DNA of 64,000 bases, taken from assembly GCA_035430165.1 (NCBI GenBank), contig DAOMGE010000001.1, forward strand, positions 1 through 64,000. The letters are read 5' to 3'. Positions 14,991 through 23,599 of this stretch are shown here, one piece after another (the stretch's first letter is position 1; the number at the start of each line of letters is the position of its first letter). The stretch comes from UBA7239 sp035430165. GTDB lineage: Bacteria > Pseudomonadota > Gammaproteobacteria > Pseudomonadales > UBA7239. A program made the position numbers and the translations under genes. The notes beneath the pieces were generated by a model. It saw only the letters and a program-made list of their open reading frames with translations, was not told the origin of the DNA and searched no databases.

Positions 14991-16412
14991 ATGTCAGAGA
15001 AAACTCTGAAACTTATCAAAGAACACAACGTAAAGTGGATCGATTTCCGTTTCACGGACACCAAGGGTAAAGAACAGCATGTGACCTACCCGGCCAAAGG
15101 CGTCGACGCCAGCCTGTTTGAAGATGGCAAAATGTTCGATGGCTCATCCATTGCCGGCTGGAAGGGTATCAACGAATCCGACATGATCCTGATGCCAGAT
15201 GACAGCACCGCTGTCATGGATCCTTTCTTTGAAGAGCCAACGCTCATCCTGCGATGTTCAGTTGTTGACCCGATCACGCGCCAGGGTTACAACCGCGATC
15301 CACGCTCCGTCGCCACCCGCGCTGAGGAATACCTGCGCTCGGTATACGGTGCTGATGCTTACGCCATCATGGGCCCAGAGCCTGAATTCTTCATTTTTGA
15401 CGACGTGAAGTGGAAAGTTGAAATGTCCGGCTGCAGCGTGAAGATCGGTTCTGAAGAAGCTGCCTGGTCTTCTGACCATCCATTTGAAAGCGGCAACACT
15501 GGTCACCGCCCGGGTGTGAAAGGCGGTTATTTCCCCGTCCCACCAGTAGATTCATTGCACGAAATCCGTGGTGCTATGTGTAACGCCATGGAGCAGATGG
15601 GCCTCAACCTTGAAGTACATCACCACGAAGTGGCCACGGCTGGCCAGTGCGAAATCGGCGTTGGCGGTAACACGCTGGTGAAAAAAGCGGATGAAGTACA
15701 AATCCTGAAGTACTGCGTGCACAACGTAGCCCACGCTTATGGCAAGACAGCCACTTTTATGCCCAAGCCTATCGTGGGCGACAACGGTTCTGGCATGCAC
15801 GTGCACCAGTCCATCACTGCGGGTGGCAAGAACATCTTTGCCGGTGAATATTTCGGCGATGTTTACGCAGGCCTGTCTGAAAACTGCCTGTTCTATATCG
15901 GCGGTATCATCAAGCATGCCAAGGCGCTGAACGCGTTCTGTAACCCTGGCACCAACTCTTACAAACGTCTGGTTCCCGGCTTTGAAGCCCCGGTTATGCT
16001 GGCTTACTCCGCACGCAACCGTTCTGCGTCTATCCGTATTCCTTACGTGAGCAGCGCGAAAGCCCGTCGCTTGGAAACCCGCTTCCCTGACCCGACAGCT
16101 AACCCTTACCTGTGTTTCGCGGCATTGTTGATGGCTGGTCTTGATGGCATCCAGAACAAGATCCACCCTGGCGACCCCGCTGACAAGGATCTGTACGATC
16201 TGGAGCCAGAAGAAGCCGCGCACATCCCTACTGTTTGCTCAAGCCTGGAAATGGCTCTGGAAGAACTCAACAAGGATCGCGAGTTCCTGACCAAGGGCGG
16301 CGTATTTGATAATGACATGATCGACGCGTACATCGCACTGAAAATGGAAGAAGTCACCAAGTTGCGCATGACCACGCACCCTGTCGAGTTCGAGATGTAC
16401 TACAGCTGCTAA
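14991..16412 (+). CDS. glnA: Glutamine synthetase type I
   Basis: The product has 473 residues from the ATG behind GGAGGAAACC; the frame opens at 14898, but that is inside the promoter. It has the GSI beta-grasp start, the MFDGSSIAGWKGI loop, the NGSGMHVH catalytic block, and the KDLYDLEPEE motif whose Tyr is the adenylylation site of the GlnE-regulated class. It makes glutamine from glutamate, ammonia and ATP. It is the first gene of glnA-DUF4124-ntrB-ntrC, with transcription largely ended by the terminator at 16429-16462. Confidence 0.98.
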   Translation: MSEKTLKLIKEHNVKWIDFRFTDTKGKEQHVTYPAKGVDASLFEDGKMFDGSSIAGWKGINESDMILMPDDSTAVMDPFFEEPTLILRCSVVDPITRQGYNRDPRSVATRAEEYLRSVYGADAYAIMGPEPEFFIFDDVKWKVEMSGCSVKIGSEEAAWSSDHPFESGNTGHRPGVKGGYFPVPPVDSLHEIRGAMCNAMEQMGLNLEVHHHEVATAGQCEIGVGGNTLVKKADEVQILKYCVHNVAHAYGKTATFMPKPIVGDNGSGMHVHQSITAGGKNIFAGEYFGDVYAGLSENCLFYIGGIIKHAKALNAFCNPGTNSYKRLVPGFEAPVMLAYSARNRSASIRIPYVSSAKARRLETRFPDPTANPYLCFAALLMAGLDGIQNKIHPGDPADKDLYDLEPEEAAHIPTVCSSLEMALEELNKDREFLTKGGVFDNDMIDAYIALKMEEVTKLRMTTHPVEFEMYYSC

Positions 16413-16428
16413 GAAAGTGCTGAGTAGT

Positions 16429-16462
16429 AAAAAAAGCCCGGTAATCACCGGGCTTTTTTTTT
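16429..16462 (+). terminator. glnA intrinsic terminator
   Basis: GCCCGGT (16436-16442) pairs with ACCGGGC (16447-16453), flanked by an A-run and followed by nine T. It is symmetric enough to work in both directions, although nothing on the minus strand needs it. Confidence 0.92.
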
Positions 16463-16509
16463 GCCACAATTTGGCGTTACAGTGGGGCACTCAGGTAGGG
16501 AGTACGATC

Positions 16510-17334
16510 ATGATGCTGAATCGAATTAAACTGCTCGCTAGTACCTTGCTATTGACACTGTCTTGTCTGTCCCTGGCACAAGTGAATCCCTCTGCGCCAG
16601 ACAACGCTCCACCGTCTGAAAACACCAATAGCCCCCAGCCCACCGGTCTGCCGGAACACAAGGAGGGGGAAACCACCGTGCCCACGGGTCAGGTTTACCG
16701 CTCCGTTGATGCCAACGGCAAGGTGACGTTTACAGATGCCCCCCCGAAAGACAGACCATCCACGGCCGTAAAAATTGCAGAACCCAACACCCTGCCGGCT
16801 GAAAAAGTCACCACCAGCCCCAAGGAACAGGATACGGACAAACACGTTGCGTACACCGAATTCAGTATCATCAGTCCCCAGCAGGACCAAACTTTTGGCA
16901 ACGAGGCGGAGTCGGTCAGCATCAACGCCGAAATCAAGCCGTCGCTACAAAAAGGGGATCGTGTGCAATTTTTCCTGGATGGTGCCAGTTGGGGTGAGCC
17001 CATCAGGGGCTTGCACAAGCAAATGACCAATATGGAACGTGGCACACACACTGTCGAAGCCAGCGTAATGGACAAGGATGGTCATGTGCTCATTTCGTCA
17101 GGAAAGGTTTCTTTCCACATAAAACGCATATCCAGACTCAACCAGCATGCCGCAGATTCACAGGTACTGAAAGGTTTTAGCTCTGTATCCGCCCCCGTCG
17201 TCGGCTACGGCAGCAGCCCCATGGTTGCCGGTGCCGGCACCAATATGGGTGCCAGCACCAGCGCAAGTGGGGCCAGCAGTTTCGGACAGCCCGCTACCAG
17301 CCAGCCCGCGCCAACCACGCCCGCCTCAAAATAG
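16510..17334 (+). CDS. Secreted DUF4124-domain protein
   Basis: The product has 274 residues from ATG 16510 (second ATG adjacent) behind AGGGAG. There is a signal peptide of about 23 residues (LLASTLLLTLSCLSLAQ), a Pro-rich linker, a DUF4124 domain (GQVYRSVDANGKVTFTDAPP, about 60-90), an Ig-like region (ISPQQDQTF onwards) and a low-complexity Ser/Thr/Pro/Ala tail. It is probably periplasmic, with unknown role. DUF4124 proteins between glnA and ntrB recur in pseudomonad-type genomes, hinting at a conserved but undefined link. Confidence 0.85.
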   Translation: MMLNRIKLLASTLLLTLSCLSLAQVNPSAPDNAPPSENTNSPQPTGLPEHKEGETTVPTGQVYRSVDANGKVTFTDAPPKDRPSTAVKIAEPNTLPAEKVTTSPKEQDTDKHVAYTEFSIISPQQDQTFGNEAESVSINAEIKPSLQKGDRVQFFLDGASWGEPIRGLHKQMTNMERGTHTVEASVMDKDGHVLISSGKVSFHIKRISRLNQHAADSQVLKGFSSVSAPVVGYGSSPMVAGAGTNMGASTSASGASSFGQPATSQPAPTTPASK

Positions 17335-17380
17335 TGCATGGCGAACGGGCCTTGTTTGCGGCATCAGGACAACACAAAAC

Positions 17381-17392
17381 TTGTCGCGACAA
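17381..17392. promoter_or_regulatory. 12-bp perfect palindrome upstream of ntrB
   Basis: TTGTCGCGACAA is fully self-complementary and lies 52 bases before the ntrB sigma54 element. It does not match the NtrC core (GCACC-N5-GGTGC). It could be an operator or chance, and I assign no regulator. Confidence 0.25.
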
Positions 17393-17443
17393 AAATTACC
17401 CCAACCCAATGATTTCACAATGTTTTTTCCATACGATGGCAGG

Positions 17444-17459
17444 TGGCAGGCTTCTTGCA
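17444..17459 (+). promoter_or_regulatory. Sigma54 promoter of ntrBC
   Basis: TGGCAGGCTTCTTGCA fits TGGCAnG-N4-TTGCA with the GG and GC doublets ten bases apart. The start is expected near 17470, leaving a leader of 12 bases to ATG 17482 or 30 to ATG 17500. It implies that ntrBC can be transcribed from its own RpoN promoter. Confidence 0.7.
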
Positions 17460-17481
17460 CCGTTAACACCATACCGGATCA

Positions 17482-18579
17482 ATGCACTGCCTGAAATCGA
17501 TGCAGAATACAAATCGCCACACAAATGATGACGCCTTGCTACGGATGATCCTAGATCATCTGTCGAGTGCCGTGGCCGTGCTGGATAATGACCTCCGCAC
17601 GCTGTACTTGAATCCGTCCGCCGAAGGATTGCTGGCAGTCAGTAAACAGCACGCACAGGGGCAGCCCTTCAGTGAACTGCTGCGCGATGTGGAGGAGCTC
17701 ACCCAGGCCTTCCGCAATGCACTGCAAACAGGTGTTCCTTTCACCCAGCGCCAGACCCAGATCACGCTCGCCACACTTCACCAGCCTGTACTGGTGGATA
17801 TAAGCGTCACACCGATGCCTGACAATTGCCTGCTGCTGGAAATGCAGGCCATGGATAGGCTGATGCGCATCAGCCGTGAAGAAGCGCTGGTGACTTCCCA
17901 GCAGACCAGCCGCCATCTTGCCCGTGGCCTGGCGCACGAAATCAAGAACCCACTGGGTGGTATACGGGGCGCAGCACAGCTGTTGGCCAGGGCGCTTCCA
18001 GATGCATCACTGCAGGAATATACCCGCATCATCATTGAGGAATCTGATCGCCTGCGCGACCTCGTCGACCGTATGCTCGGTCCACACGAATTGCCCGTGA
18101 TGTCACCCGTCAATATTCTGGAAGTGCTGGAGCGTGTTCTCAGCCTGATCCGCGCGGAATATGGCAATGCGGTCGCTTTCCGCCGCGACTATGACCCCAG
18201 CGTCCCCGACATCCAGGGTGATCGATCCCAACTGCTGCAGGCACTGCTCAATATCATCCGCAATGCCATGCAGGCATTGCAGGAACACCACACACCCGAT
18301 GCCACGATTACCCTGCGAACACGGGTTCAGCGTCGCTGCACAATCGGCAAGCGCCTGTACAAACTGGTTTGCCGGGTCGATGTCATCGACAACGGCCCCG
18401 GGATCCCGGTGGAAATGCTGGACAATGTGTTTTACCCCATGATTTCCGGCCGTGCCGACGGCACAGGCCTCGGGCTGGCTATAGCCCAATCTGTTGTTGC
18501 CAAACATCACGGCCTCATCGAATGTGACAGCACACCCGGCAACACCCGTTTCACCCTTTACTTGCCCCTGGATGCCTGA
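17482..18579 (+). CDS. glnL: Nitrogen regulation sensor histidine kinase NtrB
   Basis: The product has up to 365 residues. ATG 17500 (MQNTNRHTN) is an equally good start given the sigma54 start site, and neither has a clear ribosome site. It has an N-terminal PAS domain (about 15-120), an H-box with the phospho-His in LAHEIKNPLGGIRGAAQLL, N-box, and DNGPGIP and GTGLGLAIAQ ATP-binding motifs. It is cytoplasmic with no membrane segment, as for GlnL/NtrB. It phosphorylates NtrC under nitrogen limitation under PII control. The ntrC start is 3 bases after its stop. Confidence 0.95.
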   Translation: MHCLKSMQNTNRHTNDDALLRMILDHLSSAVAVLDNDLRTLYLNPSAEGLLAVSKQHAQGQPFSELLRDVEELTQAFRNALQTGVPFTQRQTQITLATLHQPVLVDISVTPMPDNCLLLEMQAMDRLMRISREEALVTSQQTSRHLARGLAHEIKNPLGGIRGAAQLLARALPDASLQEYTRIIIEESDRLRDLVDRMLGPHELPVMSPVNILEVLERVLSLIRAEYGNAVAFRRDYDPSVPDIQGDRSQLLQALLNIIRNAMQALQEHHTPDATITLRTRVQRRCTIGKRLYKLVCRVDVIDNGPGIPVEMLDNVFYPMISGRADGTGLGLAIAQSVVAKHHGLIECDSTPGNTRFTLYLPLDA

Positions 18580-18581
18580 CC

Positions 18582-20012
18582 ATGACGATACAAACTGACG
18601 TATGGATCATTGATGACGACCGCTCCATTCGCTGGGTGCTGGAAAAAGCCCTTGACCAGGCTGGCATTCCCTGCCGCAGTTTCGAATCTGGCGATGCTGC
18701 TCGTCGCGAGTTGGGGCGCAACCAGCCCGCCGCCCTGATCAGCGATATCCGCATGCCCGGCATTGACGGCCTGGAGTTGTTGCGCACGGTGAATCGCGAC
18801 TATCCCGAACTGCCAGTGATTATCATGACGGCACATTCGGACCTGGATTCTGCCGTTGCCTCGTACCAGGGCGGAGCGTTTGAATACCTGCCCAAGCCCT
18901 TCGATGTCGACGAAGTGGTTGAAGTGACACGGCGCGCCCTGTCGCAAGCCAGCCACCAGCACACACCGGCTGTCGCTATCGAGCAACCACCGACTGAAAT
19001 GATTGGTGAAGCACCTGCCATGCAGGAGGTGTTCCGCGCCATCGGTCGCTTGTCCCACTCCAACATTACGGTGCTTATCAATGGCGAATCCGGCACAGGC
19101 AAGGAGCTGGTGGCACATGCCCTGCATCGCCACAGCCCACGGCGTAACAAACCGTTTATTGCCCTGAACATGGCCGCAGTGCCGAAAGACCTGATGGAAT
19201 CAGAATTATTCGGTCACGAAAAAGGTGCCTTTACCGGTGCCGTCAGCCAGCGTCAGGGTCGTTTTGAACAAGCGGATGGTGGCACGCTGTTTCTCGATGA
19301 AATCGGCGACATGCCACACGAAACACAAACACGCTTACTGCGCGTACTGGCTGACGGCATGTTCTATCGCGTTGGCGGTCACACGCCAGTAAAAGTAGAT
19401 GTGCGCATCATTGCCGCCACCCACCAGGATCTGGAAAAACTGGTGGCGGAACACCGTTTCCGTGAAGACCTGTTTCACCGTCTGCATGTAATCCGTATCC
19501 AGCTGCCGCGCCTTGCCGAGCGACGCGAGGACATCCCCGCCATGGCGCGTTTTTTCCTTGGCAAGGCCGCCCGGGAACTGGGTGTCGAAACCAAGATGCT
19601 GATGCCGGAAACCGAAGCCTGCATCAGCAAGCTGGACTGGCCCGGCAATGTTCGCCAGCTGGAAAACACTTGCCGATGGCTTACTGTCATGGCTCCGGGA
19701 CGAGAAATCCATATCAGCGACTTGCCACAGGAGTTGCTGGAACAACAGGCAACAACGACTGGTGCTGGCGGTAGCTGGGAGCAGAATTTGCGTATGTGGG
19801 CAGAGCAGGAGCTATCCCGTGGACACGAACGTCTGCTGGACACTGCTACACCGATTTTTGAAAAAATCATGATCGAAGCAGCGCTCAAACAGACAGCAGG
19901 ACGTCGGCGTGACGCGGCTGAATTGCTGGGCTGGGGCCGTAACACCCTGACGCGGAAAATCAAGGAGCTCGGCATGTCCTTTGCCGGTGAGGACGATGAG
20001 GAAGACAGTTGA
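18582..20012 (+). CDS. glnG: Nitrogen regulation response regulator NtrC
   Basis: The product has 476 residues. The receiver domain has acidic DDD at 11-13 and the phospho-Asp at about 55 (ALISDIRMPG). The AAA+ sigma54-activator domain has GESGTGKE (Walker A), the GAFTGA loop and GTLFLDEIGDM (Walker B). A Fis-type helix-turn-helix lies at the C-terminus (RRDAAELLGWGRNTLTRKIKEL). It activates RpoN promoters by binding GCACC-N5-GGTGC sites such as those upstream of glnA. It is last in the operon, followed by a bidirectional terminator. Confidence 0.97.
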   Translation: MTIQTDVWIIDDDRSIRWVLEKALDQAGIPCRSFESGDAARRELGRNQPAALISDIRMPGIDGLELLRTVNRDYPELPVIIMTAHSDLDSAVASYQGGAFEYLPKPFDVDEVVEVTRRALSQASHQHTPAVAIEQPPTEMIGEAPAMQEVFRAIGRLSHSNITVLINGESGTGKELVAHALHRHSPRRNKPFIALNMAAVPKDLMESELFGHEKGAFTGAVSQRQGRFEQADGGTLFLDEIGDMPHETQTRLLRVLADGMFYRVGGHTPVKVDVRIIAATHQDLEKLVAEHRFREDLFHRLHVIRIQLPRLAERREDIPAMARFFLGKAARELGVETKMLMPETEACISKLDWPGNVRQLENTCRWLTVMAPGREIHISDLPQELLEQQATTTGAGGSWEQNLRMWAEQELSRGHERLLDTATPIFEKIMIEAALKQTAGRRRDAAELLGWGRNTLTRKIKELGMSFAGEDDEEDS

Positions 20013-20030
20013 GAAGGAATTGGAACGCAT

Positions 20031-20062
20031 AAAAAAACCGGCAGGGGGAATTGCCGGTTTTT
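20031..20062. terminator. Bidirectional terminator between ntrC and ftsZ
   Basis: ACCGGCA (20037-20043) pairs with TGCCGGT (20052-20058), with an A-run before and a T-run after, so it can end both ntrC (+) and ftsZ (-) transcripts. Confidence 0.88.
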
Positions 20063-20102
20063 CTTGTCTCGTAGAGTGCCTTGCAGGCAGAACTGACGGG
20101 TA

Positions 20103-21374
20103 TCAGTCTGCCTGGCGCCGCAGGAACGCAGGGATATCCAGATAATCCAGATCTTCATCACGATCCATACGCGGCGGTGCAGCAGGCGCCCTTTCAACCG
20201 CCGCTTGCTGTGCTACCGCCTGGCTTGAAGACGTGTAAGCACCACCACCGCTGTACTGCGGTGTGCTGGCACCATACTGTGAATTGTAGGAATTGCCTCC
20301 ACGCATCACTGCCGGGCGATCAAGCTGCGAATAGTCTGTCATTCCTGCTGCCGTTGATGCGCGCAGGCTGGACGTGTTGTCGACCACTTTGGTTGGCTTG
20401 ATTTCAACCGGCATCGGCTTCTGGCCAAGACCTGTTGCCACTACCGTCACACGCAGCTCGCCGTTCATGTCCGGATCCAGCACTGTGCCCACCACAACCG
20501 TGGCGTTGTCTGACGCAAACTCATGGATGGCATTACCCACTTCTTCAAACTCACCCATGGTGAGGTCAAAACCTGCCGTGATGTTGACCAGGATACCGCG
20601 AGCACCTTGCAGGTCTACATTGTCGAGCAGCGGACAACGAATGGCTGCCTCGGCTGCTGCACGCGCACGATTTTCACCAGAGGCCGCGCCCGTACCCATC
20701 ATGGCAACGCCCATCTCGGACATGACCGTACGTACGTCAGCGAAGTCAACGTTAATCATGCCTTCGCGGATGATCAGGTGGGCTATGCCTTGCACCGCAC
20801 CCAGCAGGACATCGTTGGCAGCCTTGAAGGCATCCAGCAACGAGGTGTTTTTATCCATCGTGGTCAGCAGTTTTTCATTCGGGATAGTGATCAGCGAGTC
20901 GACATGCTCAGACAGGTCGCGCAGACCTTCCTGGGCAATAGCCATGCGCTTCTTGCCTTCGAACGGAAATGGCTTGGTGACGACAGCCACCGTGAGGATG
21001 CCCATTTCGCGCGCCACTTGCGCAACGATAGGTGCTGCACCGGTACCGGTACCGCCGCCCATGCCGGCAGTGATGAATACCATGTCGGCACCGCGCAGGA
21101 CTTCAACAATGCGGTCGCGATCTTCAAGGGCAGCCTGACGGCCGATGTCAGGATTCGCACCAGCACCGAGGCCTTTGGTAACACCGCCGCCGATCTTGAG
21201 CACTGTGCCATTGCTCAGGTCTTTCAATGCCTGGGCATCAGTGTTGGCACAGATGAATTCCACGCCTTCGACATTGTTACTGACCATGTGACGCACAGCG
21301 TTACCGCCACCGCCGCCCACGCCAATAACCTTGATTACCGCGTTTTGCGGTACGTTTTCAATAAATTCGAACAT
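20103..21374 (-). CDS. ftsZ: Cell division GTPase FtsZ
   Basis: The product has 423 residues from ATG 21374 (MFEFIENVPQNAV) behind GGGGGAAG; a GTG 12 bases upstream is less likely. The tubulin signature is present (GGGTGTGAAP), along with the GVGGGGGNA nucleotide loop, a variable Ala/Gln linker, and a C-terminal conserved peptide DYLDIPAFLRRQAD that binds FtsA and ZipA. It forms the Z-ring. It is the last gene of the division cluster; lpxC, often next, does not follow here. Confidence 0.98.
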   Translation of the reverse strand: MFEFIENVPQNAVIKVIGVGGGGGNAVRHMVSNNVEGVEFICANTDAQALKDLSNGTVLKIGGGVTKGLGAGANPDIGRQAALEDRDRIVEVLRGADMVFITAGMGGGTGTGAAPIVAQVAREMGILTVAVVTKPFPFEGKKRMAIAQEGLRDLSEHVDSLITIPNEKLLTTMDKNTSLLDAFKAANDVLLGAVQGIAHLIIREGMINVDFADVRTVMSEMGVAMMGTGAASGENRARAAAEAAIRCPLLDNVDLQGARGILVNITAGFDLTMGEFEEVGNAIHEFASDNATVVVGTVLDPDMNGELRVTVVATGLGQKPMPVEIKPTKVVDNTSSLRASTAAGMTDYSQLDRPAVMRGGNSYNSQYGASTPQYSGGGAYTSSSQAVAQQAAVERAPAAPPRMDRDEDLDYLDIPAFLRRQAD

Positions 21375-21396
21375 GGCTTCCCCCACCCTTGCTCAA

Positions 21397-22626
21397 TTAA
21401 AAATTGTCCTTGAACCAGCTCTTCATCTTGTCGACTAGACTGAGTCCATCCGTTTCACTCTCCACTGGCGGCTTGCTATCCCGTTGCTGTTTTAGTCCGT
21501 AATGAAGTAATCCGACGCCTGTGGAATAAATCGGATTCTTCACAATGTCACCCAGCCCTTTGATATTCACCGGCGCCCCCACGCGTACCGGCATGTGAAA
21601 TATCTCTTCGGCGAGTTCCACTGCCCCCTCTATCCTGGCAGTGCCTCCGGTCAAGACAATACCGGCTGCCACCAGGTCTTCAAAACCACTGCGGCGCAAT
21701 TCTGCCTGAATCAGTGTGAAGAGTTCATCGTACCTCGGTTCCACAACTTCTGCCAGCGCTTGTCGCGATAATTCACGCGAAATTCGCTCACCAACTCCGG
21801 GAACTTTGATAATTTCATCTGCGCGCGCAAGTTGTGTCAGTGCGCACGCATATTTGATCTTTATTTCTTCCGCAAATGGCGTCGGCGTGCGCAAAGCCAT
21901 CGCAATATCATTCGTCACCTGATCGCCGGCAATCGGGATAACTGCTGTGTGTTTGATCGAGCCTTCCGTGAACACAGCGATGTCAGTTGTGCCACCGCCA
22001 ATATCCACCAGACAGACACCCAATTCCTTTTCGTCATCGGTCAACACCGCATAACTGGATGCCAGTTGTTCGAGAATAATATCCTCGACTTCAAGGCCGC
22101 ACCGGCGGATACATTTTTCAATATTCTGTACAGCATTCACGGCACAGGTGACGAGATGCACCTTGGCTTCCAGCCGCACACCTGACATACCGAGTGGCTC
22201 ACGCACACCCTCCTGATTGTCGATAATGTAATCCTGCGGCAGGATATGCAGCACTTTCTGGTCCGCAGGAATTGCCACAGCCTGTGCCGCATCAATCACG
22301 CGCTCGACATCGGCCGCCTGCACTTCACGATCACGGATGGCGACGATGCCGTGCGAGTTCAGGCTGCGGATATGGCTGCCCGCAATGCCGGCGTAAACGG
22401 AGTGGATCTGGCAGCCCGCCATCAATTCCGCTTCCTCAATGGCGCGCTGTATCGATTGCACCGTCGATTCGATATTCACCACCACACCTTTTTTCAGGCC
22501 AGTGGATTTGTGCGAACCGATACCGATGATTTCCAGATTGCCATCAGCATCCAGCTCCCCGACCAGGGCCACCACTTTCGAGGTGCCGATATCCAGACCC
22601 ACAATGCGATTTTTATCCGCGCTCAT
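21397..22626 (-). CDS. ftsA: Cell division protein FtsA
   Basis: The product has 409 residues from ATG 22626 (MSADKNRIVGLDIGTSKV) behind AGGGGAG. It is an actin-like ATPase with phosphate loops GLDIGTSKV and LVDIGGGTTDIAVF, a 1C domain in the first half, and a C-terminal amphipathic membrane-targeting helix (DKMKSWFKDNF). It tethers FtsZ filaments to the membrane and signals to later divisome proteins. It overlaps the ftsQ stop by 14 bases. Confidence 0.97.
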   Translation of the reverse strand: MSADKNRIVGLDIGTSKVVALVGELDADGNLEIIGIGSHKSTGLKKGVVVNIESTVQSIQRAIEEAELMAGCQIHSVYAGIAGSHIRSLNSHGIVAIRDREVQAADVERVIDAAQAVAIPADQKVLHILPQDYIIDNQEGVREPLGMSGVRLEAKVHLVTCAVNAVQNIEKCIRRCGLEVEDIILEQLASSYAVLTDDEKELGVCLVDIGGGTTDIAVFTEGSIKHTAVIPIAGDQVTNDIAMALRTPTPFAEEIKIKYACALTQLARADEIIKVPGVGERISRELSRQALAEVVEPRYDELFTLIQAELRRSGFEDLVAAGIVLTGGTARIEGAVELAEEIFHMPVRVGAPVNIKGLGDIVKNPIYSTGVGLLHYGLKQQRDSKPPVESETDGLSLVDKMKSWFKDNF

Positions 22627-23599
22627 TTTCACTCCCCTGCTGATGACTGTCGGCATTGGCGCCACTGACGATACGATCCGGGATGCTAGCACGGCGCAAA
22701 TCCTGTAACGGATTCGCTGTCACGGCATGCATGCCTGTATTTTTTTCCTGATGTTTTTTTTCCGGGCCAGGCAATTCGACCGGCGCCGGTGTCCAGCGTA
22801 TCGCCGCACCATGCTGGTAACGCATATCCACCACTTGCGCCACACGCGGTGCTGACTGCAGCACCTGCTGGTAGATACTCACAAACTGTCGCATATTGCC
22901 CACCGGATCATTCCGGTCCAGCACCAGCAACATCCCATTGTTCAACGTCAACGACCAGTCGCCCTGCACACCCTGGCTGATGGCGTGTAATTTTATGCCG
23001 AGTGGCTGCAGCTGCTGGTCAAATATCTGGTAGTAACCCATTTCTTCCGCCGGCGTACTGATCTCGCTCCACAAATGCGGCAGATCGCGATTCAGGAACA
23101 AGCCCTGGTGCTCGAAAATCCGGCCCCGGGCATTCACCATCGCGTTGCTGCCCCAGTACGCAATTGGCCGCTGCTCGACAATGTCGATCTCCACCGTATC
23201 TGGCCAGCGACGCCGGGCGCGGGCGCGGGTAATCCATGGCTGGGATTCCAGACGGCTGACCAGCGCCGCCAGATCAATATCCAGGAAACTGTCTGCATCA
23301 TAAATCGCCACCGCATCCATGATGGTTTTCTGGTCGAGTGCCACGAGATCACCGCGCACGATCACACGCGCTATCGGTTTGTCGAAAGCCAGCTTGAGCC
23401 ATGGCAGGGCGAAATATCCGCTGGCAATCAACACACAGACGAGTGTGGTCTGCAACAACAACAGGAAAACACCGTGCATGACGCCATGATCAATCGTAAC
23501 GCCCGAACTGGATGACAAAGAGGCTGTCAGCGTTGCGCCACGCGCCGCGCCACTGCGCGTGCGTTCGCTGCCAATCCGCTCGTCTGCCTCGACACGCAT
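22613..23599 (-). CDS. ftsQ: Cell division protein FtsQ
   Basis: The product has 328 residues: a long basic cytoplasmic tail (about 1-40), a membrane helix (about 43-65), a POTRA domain (ARVIVRGDLVALDQKTI onwards) and the FtsQ/DivIB beta domain with DIVEQRPIAYWG. It has a bitopic inner membrane topology and recruits FtsB/FtsL. The C-terminal tail is longer and more charged than usual. It shares one base with the ddl stop (TAATG). Confidence 0.95.
   Translation of the reverse strand: MRVEADERIGSERTRSGAARGATLTASLSSSSGVTIDHGVMHGVFLLLLQTTLVCVLIASGYFALPWLKLAFDKPIARVIVRGDLVALDQKTIMDAVAIYDADSFLDIDLAALVSRLESQPWITRARARRRWPDTVEIDIVEQRPIAYWGSNAMVNARGRIFEHQGLFLNRDLPHLWSEISTPAEEMGYYQIFDQQLQPLGIKLHAISQGVQGDWSLTLNNGMLLVLDRNDPVGNMRQFVSIYQQVLQSAPRVAQVVDMRYQHGAAIRWTPAPVELPGPEKKHQEKNTGMHAVTANPLQDLRRASIPDRIVSGANADSHQQGSENERG

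Noticed and set aside
17335..17440. NtrC site upstream of ntrB
   Set aside because: I searched for GCACC-N5-GGTGC and found only an unrelated 12-bp palindrome (17381-17392).
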